Below are positions 33,907 to 42,774 of a DNA stretch of 64,000 nucleotides, piece after piece. Location of the stretch: assembly GCA_947175335.1 (NCBI GenBank), contig CAMWMF010000003.1, positions 62,001 through 126,000 of the forward strand. Direction: 5' to 3'. The position numbers were made by a program, and so were the translations under genes. The notes under the pieces were generated by a model that was given only the letters and a program-made list of their open reading frames with translations, searched no databases and had not been told where the DNA came from. Each line of letters opens with the position of its first letter. The stretch's first letter is position 1. Source of the DNA: an uncultured Clostridia bacterium (lineage in GTDB: Bacteria; Bacillota; Clostridia; Christensenellales; Pumilibacteraceae).

Positions 33907-34836
33907 TTAAGCTTTACCGGCACAACCCAAAACGTGTACAAGCTTGTGGCGTACACACTCGGTAACGAGCGCTCTGCCGTCGCCGAGGTACTGGCGGGGA
34001 TCGAAGTGAGCGGGGTTCTCGGCAAAGTGCTTGCGCACGGCGGCGGTGAAGGCAAGGCGAAGGTCGGAATCAACGTTTATCTTGCAGACCGCCATAGACG
34101 ATGCTTTTCTAAGCATTTCCTCGGGAATGCCCTTAGCGCCGGGCATTGTGCCGCCGAAGTCGTTGACCATCTTTACGTAGTCGGGGAGTACCGAGCTTGC
34201 GCCGTGGAGAACGATGGGGAACTTGGGCAAAAGGCTGGACACCTTTTCAAGTATATCGAAGCGCAATTTTGCTTCGCCCTTAAATTTGAACGCGCCGTGG
34301 CTGGTGCCGATTGCGATAGCAAGCGAGTCGACGCCCGTCTTGGCTACGAATTCGGCAGCTTCCTCGGGATCGGTGTAAAGCGCGTCGGACTCGGACACCT
34401 TTACGTTGTCCTCGACGCCGGCGAGCCTTCCAAGCTCGGCTTCTACAACGACGCCGTGGTCGTGAGCGTACTGCACGACTTGCGAGGTTATTTTGATGTT
34501 CTCGGCAAGCGGGTGAGACGACGCGTCAATCATAACGGAAGTAAATCCGTGCTTAATTACTTCGACGCAAAGGTCGTAGGAATTGCCATGGTCGAGATGT
34601 AAGCAAATAGGCAGGCCCGAATCCTCGACAGCGGCTTGAACCATTTTGGTCAAGTACTTGGGATTGGCGTACTTAATCGCACTGGACGAAACTTGGAGAA
34701 TAAGCGGGGCATTTTCGAGCTTGCCTGCTTCGACGATACCCTGAATAGTTTCCATGTTGTTGATGTTGAATGCGCCTATGGCGTATCCGCCCTCGTATGC
34801 CTTTGCGAACATATCCTTAGTATTTACTAACGGCAT
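33907..34836 (-). CDS. fba: Class II fructose-bisphosphate aldolase
   Basis: 309 residues; ribosome site TTGGAGGG. Zn-dependent aldolase that splits fructose 1,6-bisphosphate into two triose phosphates. Motifs: AIGAFNINNMETIQG, ICLHLDHGNSYDL (metal ligands), VVEAELGRLAGVEDNV, LAIAIGTSHGAFKF and FPIVLHGASSVLPDYV. It belongs to the GatY/FbaA-like class II group. A TGCTATACT extended -10 at about 34895-34903 (minus) could be its promoter. It lies next to pfkA but is transcribed towards it. Confidence 0.95.
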   Translation of the reverse strand: MPLVNTKDMFAKAYEGGYAIGAFNINNMETIQGIVEAGKLENAPLILQVSSSAIKYANPKYLTKMVQAAVEDSGLPICLHLDHGNSYDLCVEVIKHGFTSVMIDASSHPLAENIKITSQVVQYAHDHGVVVEAELGRLAGVEDNVKVSESDALYTDPEEAAEFVAKTGVDSLAIAIGTSHGAFKFKGEAKLRFDILEKVSSLLPKFPIVLHGASSVLPDYVKMVNDFGGTMPGAKGIPEEMLRKASSMAVCKINVDSDLRLAFTAAVRKHFAENPAHFDPRQYLGDGRALVTECVRHKLVHVLGCAGKA

Positions 34837-34931
34837 AATTTGTTGTTTCCCTCCAACATTTATTATATAGGTTTTCTATCCAAAACCCATACACAGTATA
34901 GCACATTATCAAAGATTTGACTACTGTTTTA

Positions 34932-34960
34932 TTGACTTTTTTTCAAAAAAGAATTACAAT
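34932..34960 (+). promoter_or_regulatory. Sigma-A promoter of the M29 aminopeptidase
   Basis: TTGACT, 17-bp spacer, TACAAT, 24 bp before the ATG at 34985. Confidence 0.75.
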
Positions 34961-34984
34961 ATAAAAGAAAGGAGTAAAGTGCTC

Positions 34985-36100
34985 ATGAAAGACGAAAGAA
35001 TGGTAAAGCTGGCGCACAATCTTGTAAACTACTCTGTTGCTGCCAAGAAGGGCGACAAGGTGCTTATAGAGGCGTTTGACGTGCCGTATCCGCTTGTTAA
35101 CGAAATTATATCTGCGGTGTACGAAGCGGGCGCGCAGGCGTTTGTAACCAACATAGATACGCGCGTACGCGCAAAACTACTTAGCGGCGCTACCGACGAG
35201 CAGCTTAAACTTTGGAGCAAGCTCGACGCCGAAGTTATGTCCAATATGGATTGCTATATCGGCTTGCGCGGCGGCAACAACAGCTACGAAAATTCGTTTG
35301 TTCCGTCCGACCGTATGGATAAATATATGAGCATTTACTCGCATCCCGTTCACCACGAGATAAGAGTTAAAAAGACGCGTTGGGTGGTACTTAGGTATCC
35401 TTCGCCGTCTATGGCTCAGCTTGCGTGTATGTCCACCGAGCAGTTCGAGGACCATTACTTTAACGTGTGCAACCTCGACTACGGCAAAATGGACAAGGCT
35501 ATGAACGCATTGCAAGCTCTTATGAACAAGACCGACAAGGTGCGACTTGTCGCAAAGGATACCGACCTTACTTTCTCTATTAAGGATATTCCCGCGGTCA
35601 AGTGCGCGGGGCTTTGCAATATACCGGACGGCGAGGTTTATACCGCACCCGTCAAAAATTCGGTAAACGGCGTAATCACTTACAACACGCCCACCGTATA
35701 CAACGGCTGCAAATTCGACTGGGTAAGGCTTACGTTTAAGGACGGAAAAATAGTTAAGGCGGAAAGCTCCAACACCGAAAAATCGGAAGCTATTTTCAAT
35801 ACCGACGACGGCGCGCGTTACGTGGGCGAGTTCGCTATCGGCGTCAATCCGTATATAACCGATGCGATTTGCGATATTTTGTTTGACGAAAAGATTATGG
35901 GCTCTATCCACTTCACGCCCGGCTGCTGCTACGACGACGCGTACAACGGCAATATTTCGGCGGTGCATTGGGATTTGGTTTTGCGCCAAACGCCCGAGGT
36001 CGGCGGCGGACAAATCTACTTCGACGACGTGCTTATCCGCGACAACGGCAGGTTTGTAATAAAAGAATTGTTGGGCTTGAACCCCGAAAACTTAAAGTAA
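34985..36100 (+). CDS. M29-family aminopeptidase (AmpS/T-like)
   Basis: 371 residues from ATG 34985, 10 bp after AGGAG; a GTG at 34979 is too close to the ribosome site. Cytoplasmic two-metal exopeptidase that releases N-terminal residues from peptides. The family order is kept: N-terminal alpha/beta domain with DKVLIEAFD, central YPSPSMAQLA, the metal-ligand motif LCNIPDGEVYTAP, then YVGEFAIGVN, GSIHFTPG and AVHWDLV, which together supply Glu, Glu, His and His ligands. The C-terminal DVLIRDNGRFV is also typical. Probably intact and active on peptides. Confidence 0.92.
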   Translation: MKDERMVKLAHNLVNYSVAAKKGDKVLIEAFDVPYPLVNEIISAVYEAGAQAFVTNIDTRVRAKLLSGATDEQLKLWSKLDAEVMSNMDCYIGLRGGNNSYENSFVPSDRMDKYMSIYSHPVHHEIRVKKTRWVVLRYPSPSMAQLACMSTEQFEDHYFNVCNLDYGKMDKAMNALQALMNKTDKVRLVAKDTDLTFSIKDIPAVKCAGLCNIPDGEVYTAPVKNSVNGVITYNTPTVYNGCKFDWVRLTFKDGKIVKAESSNTEKSEAIFNTDDGARYVGEFAIGVNPYITDAICDILFDEKIMGSIHFTPGCCYDDAYNGNISAVHWDLVLRQTPEVGGGQIYFDDVLIRDNGRFVIKELLGLNPENLK

Positions 36101-36122
36101 TCGGTAGGGAAGGAGAAACAGT

Positions 36123-36671
36123 ATGTTTGAATTAAAGTACGCGATTACCGCTGGCGACATAAAAGCGGAAAACAAAAAACTGGCGCTGTTTTACTTTTTG
36201 TTGTACTTTACCGTTGCGGTTATAGGCTTGGCGGTCGGCATTGTTGCGGTTGTACTCAATCCGCAAACGTCCATACTCGTTATAGGCATAATTATACTCG
36301 TGTTTTCGGGTCTGCTTGCCGCGGTCGCGTTGCTCATGATGATTGCGCCCAAAAACCTGATATCGAGCATTGTCGGTACCGACGGTAATGAGCTGAACGT
36401 AGTAATAGACAAAAACGGTATAACGGTGGACGGGGACAACGTTGCGGCGTTCGCCGACGTAACCAAGATAAAAGACAGAAAGACCTATCTTGTTGTATAT
36501 ACGGGCAAGGATACGGCGTTTATAGTAAAGGACGCAATTACTTCCGGACAAGCGTTTTCGGAGCTTAAAACGTATATGACAGAGCGACAGGGCAAGCTGC
36601 TTTTGGTTCCCGCCGAGGAGCAAACAGAACAGCCTGCGGAAAACGCCGACGATACGGCGACGGATAAATAG
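36123..36671 (+). CDS. YcxB-like membrane protein
   Basis: 182 residues; ribosome site AAGGAG. Two transmembrane helices (residues about 22-45 and 50-75) precede a small cytoplasmic beta-rich domain (NELNVVIDKNGITVDGDN, VAAFADVTKIKDRKTYLVVY, KDTAFIVKDAIT) typical of the YcxB-like/PH-like family, then an acidic Gln/Glu-rich tail. Function unknown. 22 bp downstream of the aminopeptidase and likely co-transcribed. Confidence 0.8.
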   Translation: MFELKYAITAGDIKAENKKLALFYFLLYFTVAVIGLAVGIVAVVLNPQTSILVIGIIILVFSGLLAAVALLMMIAPKNLISSIVGTDGNELNVVIDKNGITVDGDNVAAFADVTKIKDRKTYLVVYTGKDTAFIVKDAITSGQAFSELKTYMTERQGKLLLVPAEEQTEQPAENADDTATDK

Positions 36672-36684
36672 TTTATATTTTTGC

Positions 36685-36723
36685 ATTATACCGCTTGACG
36701 AAAGATAATTTTAGCGGTATAAT
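36685..36723 (+). promoter_or_regulatory. gap promoter embedded in a perfect inverted repeat
   Basis: TTGACG (36695-36700), 17-bp spacer, TATAAT (36718-36723). The promoter is bracketed by an exact 11-bp inverted repeat, ATTATACCGCT (36685-36695) and AGCGGTATAAT (36713-36723), which covers the -35 edge and the whole -10. This is a likely operator for a dimeric repressor, or possibly a hairpin. Confidence 0.75.
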
Positions 36724-36809
36724 TGTAAAGGTGCGTGAGCGCCGCATGTATGTAAGCAAAAGCATATTGCTTAATAAATATCCATATAAAAAATTTTTGG
36801 AGGTTTTTT

Positions 36810-37847
36810 ATGGCAAACGTAAAAGTTGCAATCAATGGTTTCGGACGTATCGGACGTCTTGCGTTCCGTCAAATGTTCGGTGCGAAGGGCTACGAGATTG
36901 TAGCAATCAACGACCTTACCAAGCCCTCGATGTTGGCTAATCTTTTGAAGTATGACACCGCACAAAAGGGCTACTGCGGCACGATTGGTGAAAATTTGCA
37001 CACCGTAACCGCCGACGACGAGGCTAACACCATTACGGTTGACGGCAAGACTTTAAAGATCTATGCCGAAAAAGACGCAAAGGATTTGCCTTGGGGCAAG
37101 CTTGGCGTAGACGTAGTGCTCGAATGCACGGGCTTCTACTGCTCGAAGGAAAAATCGATGGCGCACATCAATGCCGGCGCCAAAAAGGTTGTTATTTCCG
37201 CTCCCGCAGGCAACGACCTTAAAACCATCGTTTACAGCGTAAACGAAAAGACTCTTACCAAGGACGATCAAATCATTTCCGCGGCAAGCTGCACCACCAA
37301 CTGCCTTGCGCCTATGGCAAAAACGCTTAACGATTACGCGCCTATTCAATCGGGTATCATGAGCACCATCCACGCCTACACCGGCGACCAAATGATCCTT
37401 GACGGCCCTCACCGCAAGGGCGATATGCGCAGAGCTCGTGCAGGCGCTGCCAACATCGTTCCCAACTCGACGGGCGCTGCAAAGGCTATCGGCTTGGTTA
37501 TTCCCGAGCTTAACGGCAAGCTTATCGGCTCGGCACAGCGCGTGCCCGTTCCGACCGGCTCCACCACCATCCTTACCGCTGTCGTAAAGGGCAAGGACGT
37601 AACCAAGGAAGGCATCAACGCCGCTATGAAGGCAGCCGCTTCCGAATCCTACGGCTACAACGAGGATCCCATTGTTTCGTCCGACGTTATCGGCATGCGC
37701 TATGGCAGCTTGTTCGACGCGACCCAAACGATGGTCAGCAAGGTTGGCGACGACCTTTATCAAGTACAGGTCGTTTCGTGGTACGACAACGAAAATTCGT
37801 ACACCAGCCAGATGGTTCGCACAATCAAATACTTCGCCGAGCTTTAA
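36810..37847 (+). CDS. gap: Glyceraldehyde-3-phosphate dehydrogenase
   Basis: 345 residues; strong GGAGG site. Phosphorylating, NAD-dependent enzyme of glycolysis. The Rossmann fold starts [24 protein letters not shown] places Asp35 for NAD specificity; the catalytic Cys161 lies in [22 protein letters not shown] and [15 protein letters not shown] complete the fold. Leader about 80 nt, long enough for further control. Codon use is notably more C-ending than in its neighbours, as for highly expressed genes. Confidence 0.98.
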   Translation: MANVKVAINGFGRIGRLAFRQMFGAKGYEIVAINDLTKPSMLANLLKYDTAQKGYCGTIGENLHTVTADDEANTITVDGKTLKIYAEKDAKDLPWGKLGVDVVLECTGFYCSKEKSMAHINAGAKKVVISAPAGNDLKTIVYSVNEKTLTKDDQIISAASCTTNCLAPMAKTLNDYAPIQSGIMSTIHAYTGDQMILDGPHRKGDMRRARAGAANIVPNSTGAAKAIGLVIPELNGKLIGSAQRVPVPTGSTTILTAVVKGKDVTKEGINAAMKAAASESYGYNEDPIVSSDVIGMRYGSLFDATQTMVSKVGDDLYQVQVVSWYDNENSYTSQMVRTIKYFAEL

Positions 37848-37868
37848 TCTCAGAATTAATTGTAAAAC

Positions 37869-37899
37869 AAAAAAGACTCTCCGCAAGGAGAGTTTTTTT
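37869..37899 (+). terminator. Terminator after gap
   Basis: Stem ACTCTCC-GCAA-GGAGAGT between A and T runs (T7). Confidence 0.92.
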
Positions 37900-37918
37900 G
37901 TGCATGATTATTAGTTTG

Positions 37919-38197
37919 TTACAGCGCCGAAAAGGCTATGGCTACCGCTGCAATCGCTACTGCAAGCGATACCAAATCTATATACAGTGCTATTTTGCAC
38001 AGTATATCCTTTTTGAACAAAAAGGCAAACGGCGCGAGAAAGCAAATCGAAACCAAGCCCACTATGGCGATGGGTATTGATATCAGCTTGACCTGTTGTG
38101 CGAACAGCGACATACACGCGCAAATAATAGCGGCTACGTTAAGTGCCGCCGTAGCGATGGCAAGACACAGCGTTATTATCGGTATTATTTTCTTCAT
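37919..38197 (-). CDS. Small three-TM membrane protein
   Basis: 92 residues, almost entirely hydrophobic: helix 1 (IIPIITLCLAIATAALNVAA), helix 2 (LISIPIAIVGLVSICFLAPF) and helix 3 (ALYIDLVSLAVAIAAVAIAF), with KK/K loops. No Shine-Dalgarno. The promoter TCGACA-17-TATACT ends 6 bp before the ATG, predicting a leaderless mRNA. Unrecognised family. Divergent from the CotH lipoprotein gene, which shows the same promoter geometry. Confidence 0.75.
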   Translation of the reverse strand: MKKIIPIITLCLAIATAALNVAAIICACMSLFAQQVKLISIPIAIVGLVSICFLAPFAFLFKKDILCKIALYIDLVSLAVAIAAVAIAFSAL

Positions 38198-38203
38198 ACG
38201 GTA

Positions 38204-38232
38204 AGTATACCATATATTTGGATTTATGTCGA
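38204..38232 (-). promoter_or_regulatory. Promoter giving a probable leaderless mRNA (small TM protein)
   Basis: Minus strand: TCGACA, 17-bp spacer, TATACT, then 6 bp to ATG. Confidence 0.65.
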
Positions 38233-38271
38233 TAGATAATAATAAAAAACATTTAAAATCTCGTTTTTGAG

Positions 38272-38300
38272 TTGATTTATAATTTGTTGTATGTTAAACT
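38272..38300 (+). promoter_or_regulatory. Promoter giving a probable leaderless mRNA (CotH lipoprotein)
   Basis: TTGATT, 17-bp spacer, TAAACT, then 6 bp to the ATG at 38307. A TATAAT at 38300-38305 overlaps but has no matching -35. Confidence 0.55.
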
Positions 38301-38306
38301 ATAATT

Positions 38307-40151
38307 ATGATGAAAAAGCTTCTTGCAGTATTAGGAATAGCGGTGATGGCATTGCCTCTTGCCGCGTGCTCATTTCCATCGGACAACGACGGCGATAACG
38401 ATAACAAAAAGCCGCCGGTTACGCCGGTTACGCCAGTTACACCGGTAACTCCCGTTACTCCCGTTACGCCCGTTACGCCTATAACGCCGATAATCCCGAG
38501 CGATCCTGTGGAGCCAGGGGAAGTGGCTGTTACGTTCAATGCCGGCAGCGGTGCGTTCGGCAGCGGTCAAACGTCGGTTGTGCTCAAGCCGGGCGAAGAC
38601 GGTAAGGTGGAATTTGCGCGGTTGCCATGGCGCGACGGCTATGCTTTTACAGGCTGGTACAACGGCACGGTAAAGTACGACCCGGACGCTACTTATACGA
38701 GCACTCAAACGTTTACCGCAACGTACGCGTACGGTGGCGAGGATGTGGTGTACACTGCGTTGTTTAACGAAGATTCCAATGTGTCGATTGCCATAGACAT
38801 GTCGGACAGCGAGTGGAAAAAACTGAATAACGATTACAGAGAAGGTTGGAAGTCGCCCATCTACCGTCAGGCCGGTAATGTTGTCATAGGCATTGACAGC
38901 GGCAACGGAATGCTCAACTATTACTACGAGGACGTCGGCGTGCGCATGAAGGGCAATACCTCGCGGCACAATTTTTACGGTAACGACGGCTTTTACAACG
39001 CGATCCATATGAAGTTATCGTTCAAGGAGACGTTTGACGATCTCGAAGACGGATATAATCAGGACGAGCTTACCGACTGGACGGACAAAAAGGCTGAACG
39101 CGACTTCCGCAAGGCGCGCACTCTCGGCGGTATGACCAAGATAGATATTAAGTACAATTCCACGCTTGACGAAACGTATATACGCGAATTGTACGCAATG
39201 AAGCTGTTCCGTGAAAACGGCATTTATGCGCCCAATATTACGCTGGGCAGTGTGTCGGCGCTTAATAAAGACACCGATATGATAAACCTCGGCGTGTACC
39301 GCATTCACGAGCCTGTGGACGAGGAGTTTGTGCTTCGTCATATCGAGGAAGGCAATAAGGCGGGCGATCTTTACAAATGCACTTGGGGCAATCAAGGCTG
39401 GGGCAACGGTTCGGACCTGACCGATACCGATTTGGATAACAGGGTAGGAGTAAACGACGAGCTTAACAACAAGCTGTACGCTTACGAAAAAAAGACCAAC
39501 AAAAAGAAGGATAAAACGACCGGTTTGCGCGACTTTTCGTCCATAAAGGACTTTATACGCGCCATTAATAACAGCGACGCGGCTGGATTGGGACAGTATA
39601 TAGACGTCGATCACTTTGCCAAATTCGAGGCTATAAACTACATTCTCGGCAATCCCGACTGCATTCGCAACCATGCCAACAACTATTATCTTTACTTCCG
39701 TAAATCGGACAATAAGGCGATAATCATTCCTTACGACTACGATAGGTGCTTGGGTTCAAAGCAGTGGGACAACTACAATGCTATGTCGAGCGAGGAAATA
39801 GCGCCTTATACGCGTAGAACAACGTTGGAGAGCGGCTTGCAAAACCCGCTGTATATTAAGCTTATCGTTAAGGGCGCGCCGTGCGACGAGGGTTCGGTGC
39901 TTATGAAATACCGCGCAAATTTGCTTGAAATGGCAGGGTCGAACATGTTAAAGCCCGAAACGTTTAACGCGCTTAAAGATAAGTACAAGGCACGTTACGG
40001 CAGCTACACCAAGACGAACATTAAGGTGGGTGACGGTAACTTCGGAAATAATCAAAGCTTTGACGATAACTGGATAAACATGAGCTACGCCGATTATATT
40101 AATGCTAAGCTTACCGTATTGAATAACAACATAGATAATTACCGTAACTAA
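38307..40151 (+). CDS. CotH-family lipoprotein with Pro/Thr repeat stalk
   Basis: 614 residues. Signal peptide with lipobox LAAC (Cys about residue 21). Residues about 35-60 are tandem VTP repeats forming a stalk. Residues about 70-150 are an InlB-type repeat ([23 protein letters not shown]). Residues about 155-610 are a CotH kinase domain: [45 protein letters not shown] and [12 protein letters not shown]. CotH proteins are atypical protein kinases, first known from spore coats and common as surface proteins. No ribosome site precedes the ATG, and the promoter position suggests leaderless translation. Probably anchored outside the membrane; substrates unknown. Confidence 0.9.
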   Translation: MMKKLLAVLGIAVMALPLAACSFPSDNDGDNDNKKPPVTPVTPVTPVTPVTPVTPVTPITPIIPSDPVEPGEVAVTFNAGSGAFGSGQTSVVLKPGEDGKVEFARLPWRDGYAFTGWYNGTVKYDPDATYTSTQTFTATYAYGGEDVVYTALFNEDSNVSIAIDMSDSEWKKLNNDYREGWKSPIYRQAGNVVIGIDSGNGMLNYYYEDVGVRMKGNTSRHNFYGNDGFYNAIHMKLSFKETFDDLEDGYNQDELTDWTDKKAERDFRKARTLGGMTKIDIKYNSTLDETYIRELYAMKLFRENGIYAPNITLGSVSALNKDTDMINLGVYRIHEPVDEEFVLRHIEEGNKAGDLYKCTWGNQGWGNGSDLTDTDLDNRVGVNDELNNKLYAYEKKTNKKKDKTTGLRDFSSIKDFIRAINNSDAAGLGQYIDVDHFAKFEAINYILGNPDCIRNHANNYYLYFRKSDNKAIIIPYDYDRCLGSKQWDNYNAMSSEEIAPYTRRTTLESGLQNPLYIKLIVKGAPCDEGSVLMKYRANLLEMAGSNMLKPETFNALKDKYKARYGSYTKTNIKVGDGNFGNNQSFDDNWINMSYADYINAKLTVLNNNIDNYRN

Positions 40152-40168
40152 TATCGAATACAAATAAG

Positions 40169-40197
40169 CGGTGGGTGTGAAACGCTCGCCGTTTTTT
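40169..40197 (+). terminator. Terminator after the CotH gene
   Basis: 9-bp stem CGGTGGGTG / CGCTCGCCG with G-U pairs, then T6. Confidence 0.75.
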
Positions 40198-40211
40198 GTT
40201 ATTGTAAAAAG

Positions 40212-40240
40212 TTGACAAAGGTAGGTAGTGAGTATATAAT
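40212..40240 (+). promoter_or_regulatory. Sigma-A promoter of the zinc-ribbon protein gene
   Basis: TTGACA, 17-bp spacer, TATAAT, both perfect, 31 bp before the ATG. Confidence 0.9.
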
Positions 40241-40271
40241 ATATTTGAAAAAATGAGTAAGAGGCGTAACT

Positions 40272-40799
40272 ATGATTTGTCCGCAATGCGGCTATGACAT
40301 GGGAAATAAGAATAAATGCCTTAGGTGCGGTTACGAGGTGAAAACGCTGTCCGTGGTGGTGGAAAAGGACGAGCCGAAAAAAGATAAGGACGATCACGAG
40401 GTAATCGATATCGACCCGTGCAACGTGTACTTAACGCATCCTTACGGCTACGAGGACGACTTCGGCACTGGTTTCGGCACTCCGTTTGACGACCCTTTTG
40501 TTTCGATAATAGACAGCCTTTTCGGCGACCCGATAGGGGATTTGCTTGGCGGGCTGTTCGGCTTTGATATGTCGCCGCCGCCCAGACAACGGCGGGAAGA
40601 ACCTCCGCCTAAAAAGCGCAAAAAGCAAGGCCCAGTCGTAGTTATCGACGATATAGAAATTATCGAGCCCGACAAAGAGTCAAAGCAAAAAGAGGACAAA
40701 AAGGAAGAACCCAAAAAGGCCGAACAAAATACCGACGGACACAAAACGACCGACAAAATAAAAAATATGTTCAAGCGCAACAACAATAACAAAAAGTAA
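40272..40799 (+). CDS. Zinc-ribbon protein with acidic/Lys-rich disordered body
   Basis: 175 residues; AGAGGC ribosome site. Residues 1-22 form a zinc ribbon (CPQCGYDMGNKNKCLRCGYE, two CxxC pairs). A short middle segment is Gly/Asp/Phe-rich (FGTGFGTPFDDPF, GDPIGDLLGGLFGFD) and the rest is charged and disordered (EEPPPKKRKKQG, KEDKKEEPKK). No transmembrane segment. The consensus promoter suggests strong expression. Function not recognised; zinc-ribbon headed proteins of this kind are common in Clostridia. Confidence 0.78.
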   Translation: MICPQCGYDMGNKNKCLRCGYEVKTLSVVVEKDEPKKDKDDHEVIDIDPCNVYLTHPYGYEDDFGTGFGTPFDDPFVSIIDSLFGDPIGDLLGGLFGFDMSPPPRQRREEPPPKKRKKQGPVVVIDDIEIIEPDKESKQKEDKKEEPKKAEQNTDGHKTTDKIKNMFKRNNNNKK

Positions 40800-40802
40800 A
40801 TT

Positions 40803-40836
40803 AAAACGGACGCACTTTGACGCGCGCCCGTTTTTA
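40803..40836. terminator. Imperfect terminator between convergent genes
   Basis: AAAACGG..CGC pairs with GCG..CCGTTTT, with a bulge and a T tract. Confidence 0.6.
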
Positions 40837-40863
40837 GTTAATACTCTTTATTTAAATTGTTAA

Positions 40864-41325
40864 TCAACAGTATGTTTCTGCTTTTTCCAAACACGACAAA
40901 AACATTTTGTTAAATTCATCGCAATCTCGGCTAAATTCTTTTATCAGGTTGGGAGCATATTCTCCGACTAATCGCAATTCAACGGTACTGTTGTCACTTA
41001 TAAATTTTATTTTGTAATACATGTGTTTGCCGAGCGAACAGTCTATTTGTACGTCGGTTATGCCGCTCCATGCCAAAAACCGTTTACTGCGTAGCGAAAT
41101 GGGTACGGTAATTCCGTTTGAATCTACGCGAACTCTCAACCTTATAAATATTGTGAGTAGAGCGGCTAAAATACACAAGGCTATCCCGCTTGCAAGCAGG
41201 ATTGACCATAACGGCATATCAAATGACAATAAAGAGAAAGTTATAGCCAATGCCAAAATTAACAATGCTAGCATTATCCCTATAATCCCGATATTCTTTG
41301 TAAAGCATTTGTACGATTTTGTCAC
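40864..41325 (-). CDS. Membrane protein with PH-like cytoplasmic domain
   Basis: 153 residues from a GTG start with GAGG upstream. Two transmembrane helices (GIIGIMLALLILALAITFSL and SILLASGIALCILAALLTIF) are followed by a small beta-rich domain (RVRVDSNGITVPISLRSKRF, AWSGITDVQIDC, YYKIKFISDNSTVELRL) of the bacterial PH/YcxB-like type. Function unknown. Its promoter diverges from the PadR cassette promoter about 125 bp away. Confidence 0.78.
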   Translation of the reverse strand: MTKSYKCFTKNIGIIGIMLALLILALAITFSLLSFDMPLWSILLASGIALCILAALLTIFIRLRVRVDSNGITVPISLRSKRFLAWSGITDVQIDCSLGKHMYYKIKFISDNSTVELRLVGEYAPNLIKEFSRDCDEFNKMFLSCLEKAETYC

Positions 41326-41343
41326 GGTTTTTCCTCTGTATAT

Positions 41344-41372
41344 ATTTTACTATGTTGTAATATAAAAGTCAA
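41344..41372 (-). promoter_or_regulatory. Sigma-A promoter of the PH-like membrane protein
   Basis: Minus strand: TTGACT, 17-bp spacer, TAAAAT. Confidence 0.7.
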
Positions 41373-41496
41373 CAGTAGTCGACTTGACATTATTACAACG
41401 CAAAACATATAAGTGTAGTTTCATTATTCATTTTATTAAGAAAAGATTAAAAAGATTAGAATTACATTAGAAATCTCAAAAGAAAGATTTTTTATA

Positions 41497-41525
41497 TTGA
41501 CATACTATGTAATGCGTGGTATTAT
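41497..41525 (+). promoter_or_regulatory. Sigma-A promoter of the PadR cassette
   Basis: TTGACA, 17-bp spacer, TATTAT, 73 bp before the GTG start. PadR proteins usually repress their own promoters, so an operator probably overlaps; I could not define it. Confidence 0.75.
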
Positions 41526-41598
41526 GTTATAGACAGTATGATGACGTTCGGTAACTGCGAACATCAAAATACCGATTAAATTATTGAAGGAGGGCGCG

Positions 41599-41907
41599 GT
41601 GGACGTTCAACTGAAAAAGGGCTTGCTCGAGCTATGCGTACTGGCGTCGCTCAACAAAGAGGAGAGTTACGGGTACAAGATAATCAGCGACATCTCGCCG
41701 TATATAGAGATAAGCGAGAGCACGCTGTATCCCATACTCAAACGTTTGGAAGCCACGGGGTGTTTAACCACGCGTAGCAAGGAATACAACGGCAGGCTGC
41801 GAAAGTATTACATGATTACTCGGGCGGGCAAGGATAGGATAAAGAGCTCGCTTAACGATCTTGACGAGCTGAAAAGAATATACGAATTTATTCGAGGAGC
41901 ATTTTAG
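41599..41907 (+). CDS. PadR-family transcriptional regulator
   Basis: 102 residues from GTG 41599, five bases after AGGAGG; an upstream TTG would overlap the ribosome site. The winged helix-turn-helix is complete (LKKGLLELCVLASLNKEESY, then DISPYIEISESTLYPILKRL, RKYYMITRAGKDRI). PadR proteins of this short class head cassettes with a DUF1700 protein and a DUF4097 protein, as here, and respond to envelope-active compounds. The gene ends inside a hairpin cluster. Confidence 0.93.
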   Translation: MDVQLKKGLLELCVLASLNKEESYGYKIISDISPYIEISESTLYPILKRLEATGCLTTRSKEYNGRLRKYYMITRAGKDRIKSSLNDLDELKRIYEFIRGAF

Positions 41908-42008
41908 CCCGCTTGCGGGAGCGAAAATGCGACGACGACAAATTTGTTATAATACACCGCAGCCTGCTGCGGAAGTGCGCGAAGCGCACGGGCCAGTGCT
42001 TGCACTGG
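41899..42008. repeat. Cluster of four hairpins between the PadR and DUF1700 genes
   Basis: GCATTTT..AAAATGC (41899-41930), CCGCAG..CTGCGG (41957-41972), GTGCGC..GCGCAC (41975-41989) and CCAGTGC..GCACTGG (41993-42008), placed head to tail. TATAAT motifs lie at 41948 and 42012. It may be a repeat insertion or an mRNA-processing/attenuation region that lowers expression of the downstream genes. Confidence 0.7.
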
Positions 42009-42048
42009 TGGTATAATATCTAATTTATTTACAGGGAGGGGCGCTGAC

Positions 42049-42774
42049 ATGACCAAATACGAATGGGAACATGAACTTAAAAAGAACATACACCGTTTGC
42101 CCGCCGACGAAATAGCGCGGGTGCTCGACTATTATAACGAGATGTTCGAGGATAATATCGAGCGCGGAAAGAGCGAGCGCGAAATTATCCGCGAATTCGG
42201 CAACCCCGTGGACGTTGCCGATAAGATTTTGTCGGAATACGACGGTGAGCTTTTGCCGATAGAGGGAGATATTCCCGTGCCGCGGCCGCCCGAAGACAAG
42301 CCGGCAGATGGCGGCATCTTTGACGGACACGACAATAATAAATGCGACGATACTATTGCAGACAAAAGCGTTAAGGATACCGTTGAGCAAAAAAAGAACG
42401 AGCAAAACGAGTACGACAAGCTTGACGAAGTAGACAAACGCAACGTTAAGGTAGCGCTGTTTCTTGTTGTTAATTTTGTGACCGGTTTTGCTTTTGTTAT
42501 CGTTGCGGCGGTGGCGTGGATTGTGCTTGCGGCATTTACGGTTGCGGGCGTTGGCATGGGCTTAGGCGGGGCATACGCGTTTATCGTGTCGTTCGGTCCG
42601 ATGTTTACGGGCGGCTTCGGCGCGGGACTCGCACAGCTCGGTATTAGCATAGCACTTGTCGGTTTGGGTGTGATTTTGGTCGTAGGTTGCGTTAAATCGA
42701 TACGAACGTACGCCAAAGTGACAAAAACACTATACAACGGCATTTTCAAGGTCAGCAAAGAGGAGAGAGTATGA
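42049..42774 (+). CDS. DUF1700 (HAAS-domain) membrane protein
   Basis: 241 residues; GGGAGGGG site. Residues 1-65 are the helical HAAS signalling domain (YEWEHELKKNIHRLPADEIA, YYNEMFEDNIERGKSEREII, FGNPVDVADKIL). A charged linker with Asp/Lys-rich stretches follows, then three or four hydrophobic helices at about residues 138-230. The standard middle member of PadR-DUF1700-DUF4097 cassettes, probably an inner-membrane signalling or scaffold protein. It overlaps the next gene by 4 bp. Confidence 0.9.
   Translation: MTKYEWEHELKKNIHRLPADEIARVLDYYNEMFEDNIERGKSEREIIREFGNPVDVADKILSEYDGELLPIEGDIPVPRPPEDKPADGGIFDGHDNNKCDDTIADKSVKDTVEQKKNEQNEYDKLDEVDKRNVKVALFLVVNFVTGFAFVIVAAVAWIVLAAFTVAGVGMGLGGAYAFIVSFGPMFTGGFGAGLAQLGISIALVGLGVILVVGCVKSIRTYAKVTKTLYNGIFKVSKEERV

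Noticed and set aside
38390..38500. Possible CRISPR-like array in the short direct repeats
   Set aside because: Units are 9 bp, in frame, without spacers, and encode Val-Thr-Pro.
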